64,000 nt of DNA from Mycolicibacterium fortuitum subsp. fortuitum (GCF_022179545.1 NZ_AP025518.1:4588001-4652000), one strand, 5' to 3'. Shown: positions 1 to 8,977, numbered from the stretch's first letter. Made by a program: numbers and translations. The notes: a model not told the origin generated them from the letters alone.

Positions 1-297
1 CCGCTGATCCTGGTGCTGTGCGCAATCGTCGGCTTCGTCTACGGACCGATCGCACCCATCTACAACTACGTCATGCAGACCACCGCTCCCCAACACCTGC
101 GTGGCCGCGTGGTCGGGGTGATGGGCTCATTGGCCTACGCCGCGGGCCCGCTCGGGCTGATCCTGGCCGGGCCGCTGGCCGACGCCGCAGGCCTGCACGC
201 GACGTTCCTGGCGCTGTCCCTACCGATGCTGTTGCTCGGCGTCGTGGCGGTGTTCCTGCCGGCGCTGCGCGAGCTGGACCTAGCATCGAAACCGTGA
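1..297 (+). CDS. tap: MFS efflux transporter, C-terminal part (Tap-like)
   Basis: This is the 3' end of a major facilitator superfamily transporter whose start lies left of the window. The visible part, about 98 codons, holds hydrophobic membrane segments and a short charged tail. A Gly-rich helix pair around PLGLILAGPLADAAG is typical of 12-TM MFS drug pumps. The symbol rests on position: in M. tuberculosis the multidrug efflux gene tap (Rv1258c) sits next to the same FAD oxidoreductase, Rv1257c. The stop overlaps the next start in a GTGA, so the two genes are probably co-translated. The product would act in the inner membrane. Without the N-terminal half the substrate class cannot be confirmed. 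Confidence 0.7.
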   Translation, partial: PLILVLCAIVGFVYGPIAPIYNYVMQTTAPQHLRGRVVGVMGSLAYAAGPLGLILAGPLADAAGLHATFLALSLPMLLLGVVAVFLPALRELDLASKP

Positions 298-1661
298 ATT
301 CCGCCGCGCTGCCGATGCTCATCAGCGAACTCCCCGACGGTGTCGTCGTCACCGACCCCGACATCCTGGCCTCCTACCGCCAGGACCGGGCTGCCGATCC
401 CGGGGCGGGTACCCCGCTGGCCGTCGTGCGGCCGACCCGCACCGAGGAAGTTCAGACGGTGTTGCGCTGGGCCGGCGAGCACCGGGTGGCCGTGGTGCCG
501 CGCGGCGCAGGGACGGGATTGTCCGGTGGCGCGACCGCCTTGGACGGCGGGATCGTGTTGTCCACCGAGAAGATGCGCGACATCACCGTCGACCCGGTCA
601 CCCGCACCGCCGTCGTGCAACCGGGTCTGCTCAACGCCGAGGTCAAGAAAGCCGTTGCTGCGCACGGACTCTGGTACCCGCCCGACCCGTCGTCCTTCGA
701 GATCTGCAGCATCGGCGGCAATGTCGCCACCAACGCGGGTGGGCTGTGCTGTGTGAAGTACGGCGTCACCACCGACTACGTGCTGGGACTACAGGTGGTG
801 CTGGCCGACGGCACCGCGGTGCGCCTCGGCGGTCCGAGGTTGAAAGACGTTGCGGGTCTCAGCCTGACCAAATTGTTCGTCGGCAGCGAAGGCACGCTGG
901 GTGTGGTGACCGAGGCGACGCTGCGGCTGCTGCCGCCGCAGAACGCGCCGTGCACCGTCGTCGCCACATTCGATTCGGTGCAGGCTGCCGCCGGTGCCGT
1001 CGTCAAGATCACGGGGAAGATCCGGCCGTCGATGCTGGAGTTCATGGACTCGGTGGCGATCAACGCCGTCGAGGACAAACTGAAGATGGGCCTGGACCGC
1101 AACGCCGCGGCGATGATGGTGGCGGCCTCCGACGATCGGGGTGCCGCGGGCGCCGACGACGCCGGGTTCATGGCAGCGGTGTTCACTGAATGCGGTGCAA
1201 CCGAAGTGTTTTCCACCTCCGACCCGGACGAGGGTGAAGCCTTCGTAGCGGCCCGACGTTTCGCGATCCCGGCCGTGGAGGCCAAGGGCTCACTGCTGCT
1301 GGAAGATGTCGGGGTGCCGCTGCCCGCGCTGGCCGAACTGGTCAGTGGCGTGGCCGAGATCGCGGCCCAGCGGAAACTGCTGATCTCGGTGATCGCCCAC
1401 GCGGGTGACGGCAACACCCACCCGCTGATCGTGTTCGACCCGGCCGACACCGATGAAGCGCAGCGGGCGCAGCTGGCGTTCGGCGAGATCATGGACCTCG
1501 CAATCGGCCTGGGCGGCACCATCACCGGCGAACACGGGGTGGGCCGGCTCAAACGGCCGTGGCTGGCCGGTCAGATCGGGCCGGACGCGATGGAACTCAA
1601 CCAGCGCATCAAACGCGCGCTGGACCCGCACAACATCCTGAACCCCGGTGCGGCGATCTAG
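294..1661 (+). CDS. FAD-binding oxidoreductase, GlcD / D-lactate dehydrogenase type (Rv1257c-like)
   Basis: A 455-residue flavoprotein of the FAD-linked oxidase (PCMH/VAO) family, which oxidises 2-hydroxyacids such as glycolate or D-lactate. Visible motifs are RGAGTGLSGGA and SIGGNVATNAGG in the FAD-binding half, FVGSEGTLGVVTE near its end, and the C-terminal signatures HAGDGNTH and EHGVGRLK. The GTG start at 294 was chosen because it overlaps the upstream stop (GTGA). Longer in-frame readings would run back through the MFS gene. The substrate is not decided by sequence. A second 455-residue paralogue lies at 14106-15473. Confidence 0.85.
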   Translation: MNSAALPMLISELPDGVVVTDPDILASYRQDRAADPGAGTPLAVVRPTRTEEVQTVLRWAGEHRVAVVPRGAGTGLSGGATALDGGIVLSTEKMRDITVDPVTRTAVVQPGLLNAEVKKAVAAHGLWYPPDPSSFEICSIGGNVATNAGGLCCVKYGVTTDYVLGLQVVLADGTAVRLGGPRLKDVAGLSLTKLFVGSEGTLGVVTEATLRLLPPQNAPCTVVATFDSVQAAAGAVVKITGKIRPSMLEFMDSVAINAVEDKLKMGLDRNAAAMMVAASDDRGAAGADDAGFMAAVFTECGATEVFSTSDPDEGEAFVAARRFAIPAVEAKGSLLLEDVGVPLPALAELVSGVAEIAAQRKLLISVIAHAGDGNTHPLIVFDPADTDEAQRAQLAFGEIMDLAIGLGGTITGEHGVGRLKRPWLAGQIGPDAMELNQRIKRALDPHNILNPGAAI

Positions 1662-1673
1662 CCGCGACTGGTC

Positions 1674-2543
1674 CTAGGCGAACATGGCCAGCAGATAGCT
1701 TGAGCGCCAAGCGATCAACGTAAAGAAAACCAACAACACCGCCACCGAGACGCCGGCCTGGACTGCGTTTCGACGCGCACTGGGGGCATACACGTAGGCA
1801 GCCGCGATGCCCGCGCCGGTGATCAATCCGCCGATGTGGCCCTGCCAGCTGATCGCCCCTGTCCCCAGCGCCGGACCGGCGAACGTGAACACCAGGTTGA
1901 TGATGACGACGGCAGCGATCATGCGGACGTCGAGGTTCAGCTTGCGGGCCACCACGAAGATCGCGCCGAACAAGCCGAAGATCGCCCCGGACGCGCCGGC
2001 GGTCGGGGTGTTGATCGGGGTGAGCAGGTAGACCAATACCGAACCGCCCAGCGCGCTGAGCGCGTACAACGCTCCGTACCTCAACCGTCCCAGCCACTGT
2101 TCCAACGGCGGCCCCACCACGTAGAGCGCCCACATGTTGAACAGCAGGTGCATCACGCCGTAGTGCAGGAAGGCCGACGTCACCAGGCGGTAGTACTGGT
2201 CGTAGAACGCGATCCCAGGCGCCCACAACGTCAGCTCCTCGGTCAGCCGATCGCCCGAGGCCATCTGCAGCACGAACATCAGCACGTTCACCGCGATGAG
2301 CGAGTAGGTCAGGATCGGCGCCCCGGGTCGGACCACCCCGCCGAACTGGGTGCGCGAGGCGCGCACCGACTTGGCCCCCTCGTTGACGCACACCACACAT
2401 TGGTGCCCCACGGCCGCCGAGCGCATGCACTCCGGGCAGATGGGGCGCTGGCAACGCGTGCAACGCACATAGGTGGGACGGTCCGGATGCCGGTAACACG
2501 TCGGCGTCTGGGCAGGTAGCTGCGGCGTGTCAGGGATGTTCAT
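1674..2543 (-). CDS. Rhomboid family intramembrane serine protease with N-terminal zinc-ribbon
   Basis: A 289-residue membrane protease. The N-terminus (about residues 16-52) has four Cys pairs and His residues in a B-box-like zinc-binding pattern (CYRHP, CTRCQ, CPEC, CVVC). The rest is polytopic and carries the rhomboid marks: HYGVMHLLFN around residues 127-136, the catalytic serine in GASG (about Ser185), and the partner histidine in WQGHIGG (about His236). It would cut transmembrane substrates within the inner membrane. ATG 2543 is preferred over an upstream in-frame start at 2612 that would overlap the P450 start. It is transcribed divergently from the P450. Its position between the Rv1257c-like and cyp130-like genes differs from M. 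tuberculosis as I recall it. Confidence 0.88.
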   Translation of the reverse strand: MNIPDTPQLPAQTPTCYRHPDRPTYVRCTRCQRPICPECMRSAAVGHQCVVCVNEGAKSVRASRTQFGGVVRPGAPILTYSLIAVNVLMFVLQMASGDRLTEELTLWAPGIAFYDQYYRLVTSAFLHYGVMHLLFNMWALYVVGPPLEQWLGRLRYGALYALSALGGSVLVYLLTPINTPTAGASGAIFGLFGAIFVVARKLNLDVRMIAAVVIINLVFTFAGPALGTGAISWQGHIGGLITGAGIAAAYVYAPSARRNAVQAGVSVAVLLVFFTLIAWRSSYLLAMFA

Positions 2544-2574
2544 CAGGCCCGAGCCTAATGCGGGGCGGCCACTG

Positions 2575-2604
2575 TTGACACAGATGCCATAGATGTCGTA
2601 GCAA
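2575..2604 (+). promoter_or_regulatory. Candidate sigA-type promoter of the P450 gene
   Basis: A perfect -35 hexamer TTGACA (2575-2580) is followed 18 bases later by TAGCAA (2599-2604). A start site about seven bases further falls on the ATG at 2611, so the P450 message would be leaderless, which is common in mycobacteria. There is no Shine-Dalgarno sequence in front of this ATG, in agreement. Confidence 0.4.
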
Positions 2605-2611
2605 TAAGACA
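2594..2611. promoter_or_regulatory. Candidate TetR operator over the P450 start
   Basis: The 18-bp partial palindrome TGTCgTAgcaaTAaGACA overlaps the proposed -10 element and the first base of the P450 start codon. A TetR gene is coupled to the 3' end of the P450, so this is a plausible autoregulatory operator. Only six of nine positions per arm are symmetric. Confidence 0.3.
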
Positions 2612-3849
2612 TGACGGAGATTTTGTCTCACAGCCCCGCTCGGTTCGTTCCCGCCGACGCTGATACCTGGCCCAACCCGTGGCCGATGTACGCCGCTCTG
2701 CGCGACCACGACCCGGTGCACCACGTGGTGCCCGAAGAATCTCCTGAGCACGACTACTACGTGCTGTCCCGACACGCCGACATCTGGGCCGCCGCCCGTG
2801 ACCACGAGACCTTCTCCTCAGCGCAGGGCCTGACCGTCACCTACGGCGAGCTGGACATGATCGGACTGGCCGACAACCCGCCGTTCGTCATGCAGGACCC
2901 GCCGGTGCACACCGAGTTCCGCAAACTGGTGTCACGCGGCTTCACCCCACGGCAGGTGGAGGCCGTGGAGCCCAAGGTCCGCGAGTTCGTCGTCGAGCGC
3001 CTCGAGGGGTTGCGCTCGAACGGCGGCGGGGACATTGCGGCCGAGCTGTTCAAGCCGCTGCCGTCGATGGTCGTCGCGCACTACCTCGGGGTGCCCGAGG
3101 AGGACAGGGACCAGTTCGACGGGTGGACCGACGCGATCGTCGCCGCCAACAGCTCGGCCGGCGGTATCACCGCGGCGATGGGTACAGCAGGTGCTGCCGT
3201 CGCCTCGATGATGGGTTACTTCTCCGAGCTCATCGAGCGCCGCCGCCGCGAGCCGGGCGACGACACCATCTCGCACCTGGTGGCGGCCGGAGTGGGGGCC
3301 GACGGCGACATCGCCGGCGTGCTGTCGATCCTGGCCTTCACGTTCACCATGGTCACCGGCGGTAACGACACCACCACCGGAATGCTCGGCGGCGCAGTGC
3401 AACTCCTGCAGCAGCGGCCCGATCAGCGCAAGCTCCTGATCGACGATCCCGAGCTGATCCCGGCGGCCGTCGACGAATTCCTGCGGTTGACCTCGCCGGT
3501 GCAGGGCTTGGCCCGCACCACGACCCGAGACGTCACCATCGGAGACACCACCATCCCTGCCGGGCGCAAGACACTGCTGCTGTACGGCTCGGGAAATCGA
3601 GACGAACGTGAGTTCGGCGACGACGCCGCCGAGCTCGACGTCCGGCGCAAGCCCCGCAGTATCCTGACCTTCAGCCATGGCGCGCACTTCTGCCTCGGAG
3701 CAGCGGCGGCCCGCATGCAGTCCCGAGTCGCGCTGACCGAATTGCTCGCCCGCTACCCCGATTTCGAGGTGGACCTGGACTCGGTGGTGTGGGCCGGCGG
3801 CAGCTATGTGCGGCGGCCACTGTCGGTTCCGTTCCGGGCAGGGACCTGA
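2611..3849 (+). CDS. cyp130: Cytochrome P450, CYP130-like
   Basis: A 412-residue soluble P450 monooxygenase. The I-helix motif TGGNDTTTG supplies the acid-alcohol pair for oxygen activation. The K-helix appears as EFLRL, and the haem-binding loop FSHGAHFCLG places the thiolate ligand at about Cys361. The name follows the local order P450-TetR beside the FAD oxidase and acyltransferase, as in Rv1256c (cyp130)-Rv1255c. The sequence alone shows only the superfamily. The ATG at 2611 is the first sensible start. The stop overlaps the next ATG (TGATG), so the TetR gene is translationally coupled. The electron donor and substrate are not evident from neighbours. Confidence 0.88.
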   Translation: MTEILSHSPARFVPADADTWPNPWPMYAALRDHDPVHHVVPEESPEHDYYVLSRHADIWAAARDHETFSSAQGLTVTYGELDMIGLADNPPFVMQDPPVHTEFRKLVSRGFTPRQVEAVEPKVREFVVERLEGLRSNGGGDIAAELFKPLPSMVVAHYLGVPEEDRDQFDGWTDAIVAANSSAGGITAAMGTAGAAVASMMGYFSELIERRRREPGDDTISHLVAAGVGADGDIAGVLSILAFTFTMVTGGNDTTTGMLGGAVQLLQQRPDQRKLLIDDPELIPAAVDEFLRLTSPVQGLARTTTRDVTIGDTTIPAGRKTLLLYGSGNRDEREFGDDAAELDVRRKPRSILTFSHGAHFCLGAAAARMQSRVALTELLARYPDFEVDLDSVVWAGGSYVRRPLSVPFRAGT

Positions 3850-4442
3850 TGCCACGCGACTGGTTGTCGGCCCGGCGGTCCGAAGTGGCCGCCGACCACA
3901 TCCTCGATGCCGCCGACACCCTGTTCACCCAGCAGGATGCGGCGACCGTCGGAATGCACGAGATCGCCGCTGCGGCAGGGTGTTCCCGCGCCACGCTGTA
4001 CCGGTATTTCGAGAATCGCGATGCGCTCTACACCGCGTACGTGCACCGCGAGGCGCGCCGGCTGTACCAAGAGGTCAGCGAACAGGTGGCTGCGGTCAGC
4101 GATCCGGTGCAACGCCTGATCGACGGTGTTACCACCGCGTTGAACGCGGTGCGCGACAGTCCGGCACTGTCGTCGTGGTTCGCCACCGCGCAACGCCCGA
4201 TCGGCGGCGAGATGGCCGAACACTCGGAGGTGATCCGGGCGCTGGTCGAGGGGTTCGTGCGGTCACTTGCCGGCAGTGACGCCGGGCAGACCGACGACGA
4301 GGTGGGCCGGCGCGCCCGGTGGTTGGTGCGCGTCATGGTGTCACTGCTGGTGTTCCCCGGCACCGACGCGGCCGATGAGCGGACCATGCTCGCCGAGTTC
4401 GTCGCCCCGCTCGTCATCCCGGGTCAGCTGCCGGTCGAGTAG
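3849..4442 (+). CDS. TetR/AcrR family transcriptional regulator (Rv1255c-like)
   Basis: A 197-residue one-component repressor. The N-terminal helix-turn-helix is clear (ILDAADTLF, then MHEIAAAAGCSRATLYRYFENRDAL). The C-terminal ligand-binding region is not diagnostic. The ATG at 3849 overlaps the P450 stop, so both proteins come from one message, and the likely target is the P450 promoter itself, where a partial palindrome spans 2594-2611. The same P450-TetR pair is known in M. tuberculosis as Rv1256c-Rv1255c. Longer starts upstream would lie inside the P450 gene. Confidence 0.85.
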   Translation: MPRDWLSARRSEVAADHILDAADTLFTQQDAATVGMHEIAAAAGCSRATLYRYFENRDALYTAYVHREARRLYQEVSEQVAAVSDPVQRLIDGVTTALNAVRDSPALSSWFATAQRPIGGEMAEHSEVIRALVEGFVRSLAGSDAGQTDDEVGRRARWLVRVMVSLLVFPGTDAADERTMLAEFVAPLVIPGQLPVE

Positions 4443-4487
4443 CCGATTGCCGAGCAGGACGGGCCGACCTGCCCCATACTTTCGAGT

Positions 4488-5324
4488 ATGGGCAGCCACC
4501 CATCGCCGCTACCGCCGCTGCCGGCGGTCAGCACCATCGCCGAGGTCGTCTCTGTCATCGACACGATCACCGACTGGGCCGTGGAAAGCTCAAGCCGGCT
4601 GGGCTATTTCGCCGCCCTGTACAAGAGGATCACCATCGCGGTCGGCACCGCCGTCACCGACGGTGCGTTCGAGGACGGCCCGCGGATGGACCGGCTCGAT
4701 GCCGCTTTCGCGTCCCGGTACTTCGATGCGCTGAACGGGTACTTCCATCCCGACCGGTATGCGAAACCCACCCGGTCGTGGCGGGCCACGTTCGAGTGGG
4801 CAGACAAGCCTGCGCCGATCCTGGTCCAGCACATGCTCGCCGGCGTCACCGCCCACATCGTGCTGGATCTCGGAATCGCGGTGCAGGGACTCGTCGGCGC
4901 GGGCCAACTACCCTTGCTGCACAAGGATTTCGACACCATCAACGCGGTGCTGGCAAGTCAGATCGGCGGAGTCGTCAACGACATCAACGAACTCTCACCG
5001 GCCCTGGCCGACATCTATGCCGTGCTCCGACAGCATCAGATCTTCGTCCTCAACGAGGCGATCCGGTCTTTGCGCGACAGCGCATGGCGGTTCGCCACGG
5101 TGCTGGCATTGGAACCTGCATTCGCGCGGCCGCCGACCATCTGGGCACGTGACCTACAGGTGAGCCGTCAAGCGCAGGCGGTGTTCGATCCGCCCAGCCT
5201 GGTGGGCGCCTTCGATCTGGCGATCAAAGAGATTGCCGCGCGGGAAAGTCGCGATGTGGCCCACAACGTTCAGGTGCTCGACGAGATCGCCTCGACGCCC
5301 GCCCCGATCCAGACAGTGCTGTGA
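4488..5324 (+). CDS. DUF5995 family protein
   Basis: A 278-residue, probably cytosolic protein that I place in the uncharacterised DUF5995 family on overall pattern. It is mostly helical, with LGYFAALYKRIT and the conserved-looking FDALNGYFHPD and LAGVTAHIVLDLGIA segments. There is no signal peptide, membrane segment or recognisable catalytic motif. It starts at ATG 4488, 45 bases after the TetR stop, and ends 9 bases before the stop of the convergent siderophore-interacting protein. Function unknown. It is absent from the equivalent M. tuberculosis interval as I recall it. Confidence 0.7.
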   Translation: MGSHPSPLPPLPAVSTIAEVVSVIDTITDWAVESSSRLGYFAALYKRITIAVGTAVTDGAFEDGPRMDRLDAAFASRYFDALNGYFHPDRYAKPTRSWRATFEWADKPAPILVQHMLAGVTAHIVLDLGIAVQGLVGAGQLPLLHKDFDTINAVLASQIGGVVNDINELSPALADIYAVLRQHQIFVLNEAIRSLRDSAWRFATVLALEPAFARPPTIWARDLQVSRQAQAVFDPPSLVGAFDLAIKEIAARESRDVAHNVQVLDEIASTPAPIQTVL

Positions 5325-5333
5325 ACCGGGCAG

Positions 5334-6044
5334 TCAGGCCACCCAGTACGCCTGAGCCTTGATGGACTTGCGCGGAATGCCGTACTCCTCGCGGAAGACA
5401 CGCGCCACCGCCCGGGTGGTGCGGTTGTTGCAGGCCACCCAGCCGAAGTGATCGGAGGCATCGAACGCCGACGCACTCAGGGTCTCCAGCAGATCCTCGT
5501 CGAATCGGTCCACCCAGACGATCTCCGCGTTCCCCCTGACCGGTAGCTCACGGTCGTCGTCGTATCCGGCTTCGAGAAAGACCCAGGCCGGGACATCCCC
5601 GATGGCCTCCAGCAGCGAGTTGACGGCAGGCAGCGACGCGGTGTCACCGACGATCAGGTATCCGGCCGGCGCGGGTTCAGGCAACGTGAAGTTGCTGCCG
5701 AGGACCGTCACATCGAGAACATCGCCGGGTCGGGCCGCCCGCGCCCAGCGGGTGGCGATGCCGTCGTGCATGGCGAAATCGATGTCGAGGGTGCCCGCCT
5801 CCGGATCGGGGTTGACCAACGTGTAGCCCCGTTGATGGGCCTTGCCGCCGTCGGGGAACCAGCCGCGCACCCACATCGTCGGATGCACCCGTTGTTCGGC
5901 CAGCAGCCGCTGCGCCTGGAAGTGCACCCTCAGATAGTTCGGCGTGAGCTCGGTACTACCGGTCACGGTCAGCTCGTAGTCACCGCCGCGCCAGAGTTTG
6001 ACGAGGGCCCCTTCCAGCCCGCGCGACGCCTTCTCCTCAGCCAT
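5334..6044 (-). CDS. Siderophore-interacting protein (FAD/NAD(P)H ferric-siderophore reductase)
   Basis: A 236-residue protein of the SIP/ViuB family, flavoproteins that release iron from imported ferric siderophores in the cytosol. The N-terminal FAD-binding barrel contains LTPNYLRVHF and RGYTLVNPDPEAGTLDIDFAMHD. The C-terminal nucleotide-binding half has YLIVGDTASLPAVNSLLE and ends in FGWVACNNRTTRAVARVFREEYG. ATG 6044 is chosen because GGAGG lies five bases in front of it. A GTG at 6050 would overlap that ribosome site. An IdeR-like iron box lies 19 bases upstream, so iron repression is likely. Confidence 0.88.
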   Translation of the reverse strand: MAEEKASRGLEGALVKLWRGGDYELTVTGSTELTPNYLRVHFQAQRLLAEQRVHPTMWVRGWFPDGGKAHQRGYTLVNPDPEAGTLDIDFAMHDGIATRWARAARPGDVLDVTVLGSNFTLPEPAPAGYLIVGDTASLPAVNSLLEAIGDVPAWVFLEAGYDDDRELPVRGNAEIVWVDRFDEDLLETLSASAFDASDHFGWVACNNRTTRAVARVFREEYGIPRKSIKAQAYWVA

Positions 6045-6062
6045 GCGCACCTCCAGATCTTG

Positions 6063-6081
6063 TTAGGTAAGCGTACCCTAA
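6063..6081 (-). promoter_or_regulatory. IdeR/DtxR iron box
   Basis: The 19-bp site TTAGGTAAGCGTACCCTAA matches 15 of 19 positions of the mycobacterial IdeR consensus as I know it (TTAGGTTAGSCTAACCTAA), with intact outer arms. It stands 19 bases upstream of the siderophore-interacting protein start and should repress that gene when iron is sufficient. Confidence 0.8.
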
Positions 6082-6089
6082 CTACAAGA

Positions 6090-7250
6090 TCAGGAGCGGA
6101 CGCGTGTGAAGCGGTGCAGCACCCAGGCTGCCGGGATGGTGAAGATCATCGTGAGGACGAACAGGTTCAGCATCGAGCCCGTGTAGACCGGATCGCGCAT
6201 CACTTCGACCATCACCAACTCCATGATCATCAGGTGGATCAGAAAGATCTCGTATGAGATCTCACCGAGGAAGACCATCGGCCGCGAGGCCAGAAACCGG
6301 TTATACCAACCGCGATCGCCCAATGCCGGCGGCGCCACCAACAATGCCGCGATGGCCGCGTAGAAGAACGTCTTGACCAACGCCTCGCTCAGCTTGGCCG
6401 GTGAGGTGGTGGGCTCCCCCGCCAGCGGCGTCGAGGCAATGAAGTAACACACCACCGCCAGCGGGACGCACACCACGGCGTAGCCGCGCACCTTGAGTTG
6501 CGCCAACACCGTCAGCGCCATACCCGCCACGAACCATGCCATATAGGTGGGCAACCAAAGCCGGGCGCCGTCAGGCAGATTCGTGGAATCGTGCACGATC
6601 CACAGCCACAGCGGCGACACCGCGGCCAACGCCGCCAGACCGAAGAACAACAGCCCCGGCCGCCACCGCCGCCGGCACAACACCACCAGCAGCAGATAGG
6701 CCACCAGCGGCAGCACCACGTAGAACGCCGCCTCCACCGCCAGGCTCCACATCTGCGTCAGCCCCTGATGCAGATAGGAGAACAGGTAGTTGTCGGTATA
6801 GATCTGGGACAGAGTGAGATTGCGGAACAGGCCCATCCAGGTGTGGCCGGGATTCGGGCCCGCGGTACGGAAGTGGTAGAGCAGGTAAGCGATCAGCACC
6901 GTGACCACGTAGGCGGGCATGATCCGTCGCACCCGGTGCCAGGCGTAGCGGCGGACGGACGGATCCGCACTGCCTGTGGCCGCAGCCTTGACCCACGGCC
7001 GGAACAACAAGAAACCGCTGAGCACGAAGAAGATCGGCACACCGATCTCGGCCCGCGAATACACCAGCCCGAGATAGCCCTGCCCGTACTTGCCGGTCGT
7101 GTACGCCGCGTGCGTCAGCACCACCAGGATGGCAGCCACCGCACGAATCCCCGTCAGAGCGGCGACGCGCGTCGAACCCGGGGCCACCGCGTCTACCGAC
7201 TCGAGGCCTCCCTGATCCGACGGCCCCTTCACGCTCCTGGAGACCGTCAC
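6090..7250 (-). CDS. Acyltransferase family 3 membrane protein (Rv1254-like)
   Basis: A 386-residue integral membrane acyltransferase of the family 3 type (OafA/YrhL-like). After a short cytosolic head it has LTGIRAVAAILVVLTHAAY, the usual first membrane helix with the conserved Arg and His. FFVLSGFLLFRPW follows, then about ten membrane segments. Such enzymes O-acylate surface glycolipids or polysaccharides. The acceptor here is unknown. The GTG start at 7250 overlaps the deaD stop (GTGA), so it is translated with deaD, the same pairing as Rv1253-Rv1254. Confidence 0.85.
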   Translation of the reverse strand: MTVSRSVKGPSDQGGLESVDAVAPGSTRVAALTGIRAVAAILVVLTHAAYTTGKYGQGYLGLVYSRAEIGVPIFFVLSGFLLFRPWVKAAATGSADPSVRRYAWHRVRRIMPAYVVTVLIAYLLYHFRTAGPNPGHTWMGLFRNLTLSQIYTDNYLFSYLHQGLTQMWSLAVEAAFYVVLPLVAYLLLVVLCRRRWRPGLLFFGLAALAAVSPLWLWIVHDSTNLPDGARLWLPTYMAWFVAGMALTVLAQLKVRGYAVVCVPLAVVCYFIASTPLAGEPTTSPAKLSEALVKTFFYAAIAALLVAPPALGDRGWYNRFLASRPMVFLGEISYEIFLIHLMIMELVMVEVMRDPVYTGSMLNLFVLTMIFTIPAAWVLHRFTRVRS

Positions 7251-8977
7251 TTGGTCTTCCGGTGCGGCTTCCCCCGGTATCCAGACCGGTCCTTGTGGTC
7301 CTTGTCCTTGTGATCACGACGCGGCCCACGCTCGGGCGTCAGATTGATCAACATGCCCGAGATCCGGGTGTTCTCCAAGGCTTTGAGTGTCTTGCCAGGC
7401 AGCTTCTCCGGCAGCTCCACCAACGAGTAGTCGCCGCGGATCGTGATGTGGCCGAACTCGTTGCGGTGCAGGCCACCCTCGTTGGCGATGGCACCGACAA
7501 TATGGCCCGGACCCACCTTGTGCCGCTTGCCCACCGAGATCCGGTAGGTGGCAAGGCCTTCGCGCGGCGGCCGCTCCTTGCGCGGAGCCCGCTCGCCCCG
7601 ATCGTCGCGGTCGCGTTCACGGCGCTTCTCCGGCGGCGGCTCCGTCATCAGGAACTCTTCGCCGTTGCGCGACTGCAGCGCCAGCGCCGCGGCGATATCG
7701 GCCATCGGCACGTCGTTCTCGCGCTCGTAGTCCTCGATCAACCTGCGGAACAGCTCGAGCCCGTCGCTGTTGAGCGAGTCGGTGATCGAGTCACGGAACT
7801 TCGCCACCCGCTGCGCGTTGACGTCGTCGACGCTGGGCAGCTCGGCCTCGATGACCTTGGACCGGGTGTGCTTCTCGATGGACTTGAGCAGGTGGCGTTC
7901 GCGCGGGGTGACGAACAGCAGCGCATGCCCGGAACGCCCGGCCCGGCCGGTGCGCCCGATGCGATGCACATAGGACTCGGTGTCGTGCGGGATGTCGTAG
8001 TTGACGACATGGCTGATGCGTTCGACGTCCAAACCGCGGGCGGCGACGTCGGTGGCGATCAGGATGTCGATGGTGCCGTCCTTGAGCGCGGTGATGGTGC
8101 GCTCGCGCTGAGCCTGGTTGATGTCACCGTTGATGGCCGCCGCCGCGAAACCGCGGGACCTCAGCCGCTCGGCCACCTCCTCGGTGGCCTGCTTGGTGCG
8201 GACGAACACGATCATCGCGTCGCCCTCTTCGACCTCGAGCACCCGCGTCAACGCGTCCAGCTTGCGCGCACCGGCGACCTGGATGAACCGCTGGGTGATG
8301 TTCTCCGCGGTGGCGGTCTTGGCCTTGACCGTGACCTCCACCGGATCGTGCAGGTACTTGGTGGTGATCTTGCGGATGGCCGGCGGCATGGTGGCCGAGA
8401 ACAGCGCCACCTGCTTGTACTCGGGGGTGTCGGCGAGGATGCGCTCGACCTCTTCGGCGAAGCCCATGGTGAGCATTTCGTCGGCCTCGTCGAGCACGAG
8501 GTAGTCAAGGTTCGACAGATCCAGCGTGCCGCGCTCGAGGTGGTCGATCACGCGGCCCGGCGTGCCCACCACCACCTGGGCGCCGCGACGAAGACCGGAC
8601 AACTGCACCGTGTAGGACGCGCCGCCGTAGATCGGCAGCACGTTGATCTCGGGCAGATGTGCGCCGTAACGGCCGAATGCCTCGGCGACCTGCAGAGCCA
8701 GCTCACGGGTGGGGGCCAGCACCAGCGCCTGGGTCTTGCGGCTGGAGGTGTCGATCTTGGACAGGATCGGGATGGCGAACGCGGCTGTCTTGCCGGTGCC
8801 GGTCTGGGCCAGACCGACCACGTCGGAGCCCGCGAGCATCGCCGGAATGGTCGCGGCCTGGATCGCCGAAGGCGATTCGTAGCCGACATCAGTGACTGCC
8901 TTCAACACCGCAGGATCAATCTGCAGGTCGGCAAACGTCGGGGCGGTATCCCCCGAATCCGGGTCTGGCGAGGTCAT
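7247..8977 (-). CDS. deaD: DEAD-box ATP-dependent RNA helicase DeaD/CsdA
   Basis: A 576-residue RNA helicase. In order it shows the Q motif (TFADLQIDP with PSAIQ), Walker A AQTGTGKT, PTRELA, TPGR, the DEAD box in VLDEADEML, SATMP, and motif VI HRIGRTGRAG. A C-terminal DbpA-type RNA-binding domain follows (from about residue 470, around YRISVGKRHKVGPGHIVGAIANEGG), then a basic Lys/Arg/Asp tail. It unwinds structured RNA in ribosome assembly and mRNA decay, especially under cold or translational stress. ATG 8977 is the start. It is divergent from lprE and coupled to the acyltransferase gene. Confidence 0.93.
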   Translation of the reverse strand: MTSPDPDSGDTAPTFADLQIDPAVLKAVTDVGYESPSAIQAATIPAMLAGSDVVGLAQTGTGKTAAFAIPILSKIDTSSRKTQALVLAPTRELALQVAEAFGRYGAHLPEINVLPIYGGASYTVQLSGLRRGAQVVVGTPGRVIDHLERGTLDLSNLDYLVLDEADEMLTMGFAEEVERILADTPEYKQVALFSATMPPAIRKITTKYLHDPVEVTVKAKTATAENITQRFIQVAGARKLDALTRVLEVEEGDAMIVFVRTKQATEEVAERLRSRGFAAAAINGDINQAQRERTITALKDGTIDILIATDVAARGLDVERISHVVNYDIPHDTESYVHRIGRTGRAGRSGHALLFVTPRERHLLKSIEKHTRSKVIEAELPSVDDVNAQRVAKFRDSITDSLNSDGLELFRRLIEDYERENDVPMADIAAALALQSRNGEEFLMTEPPPEKRRERDRDDRGERAPRKERPPREGLATYRISVGKRHKVGPGHIVGAIANEGGLHRNEFGHITIRGDYSLVELPEKLPGKTLKALENTRISGMLINLTPERGPRRDHKDKDHKDRSGYRGKPHRKTK

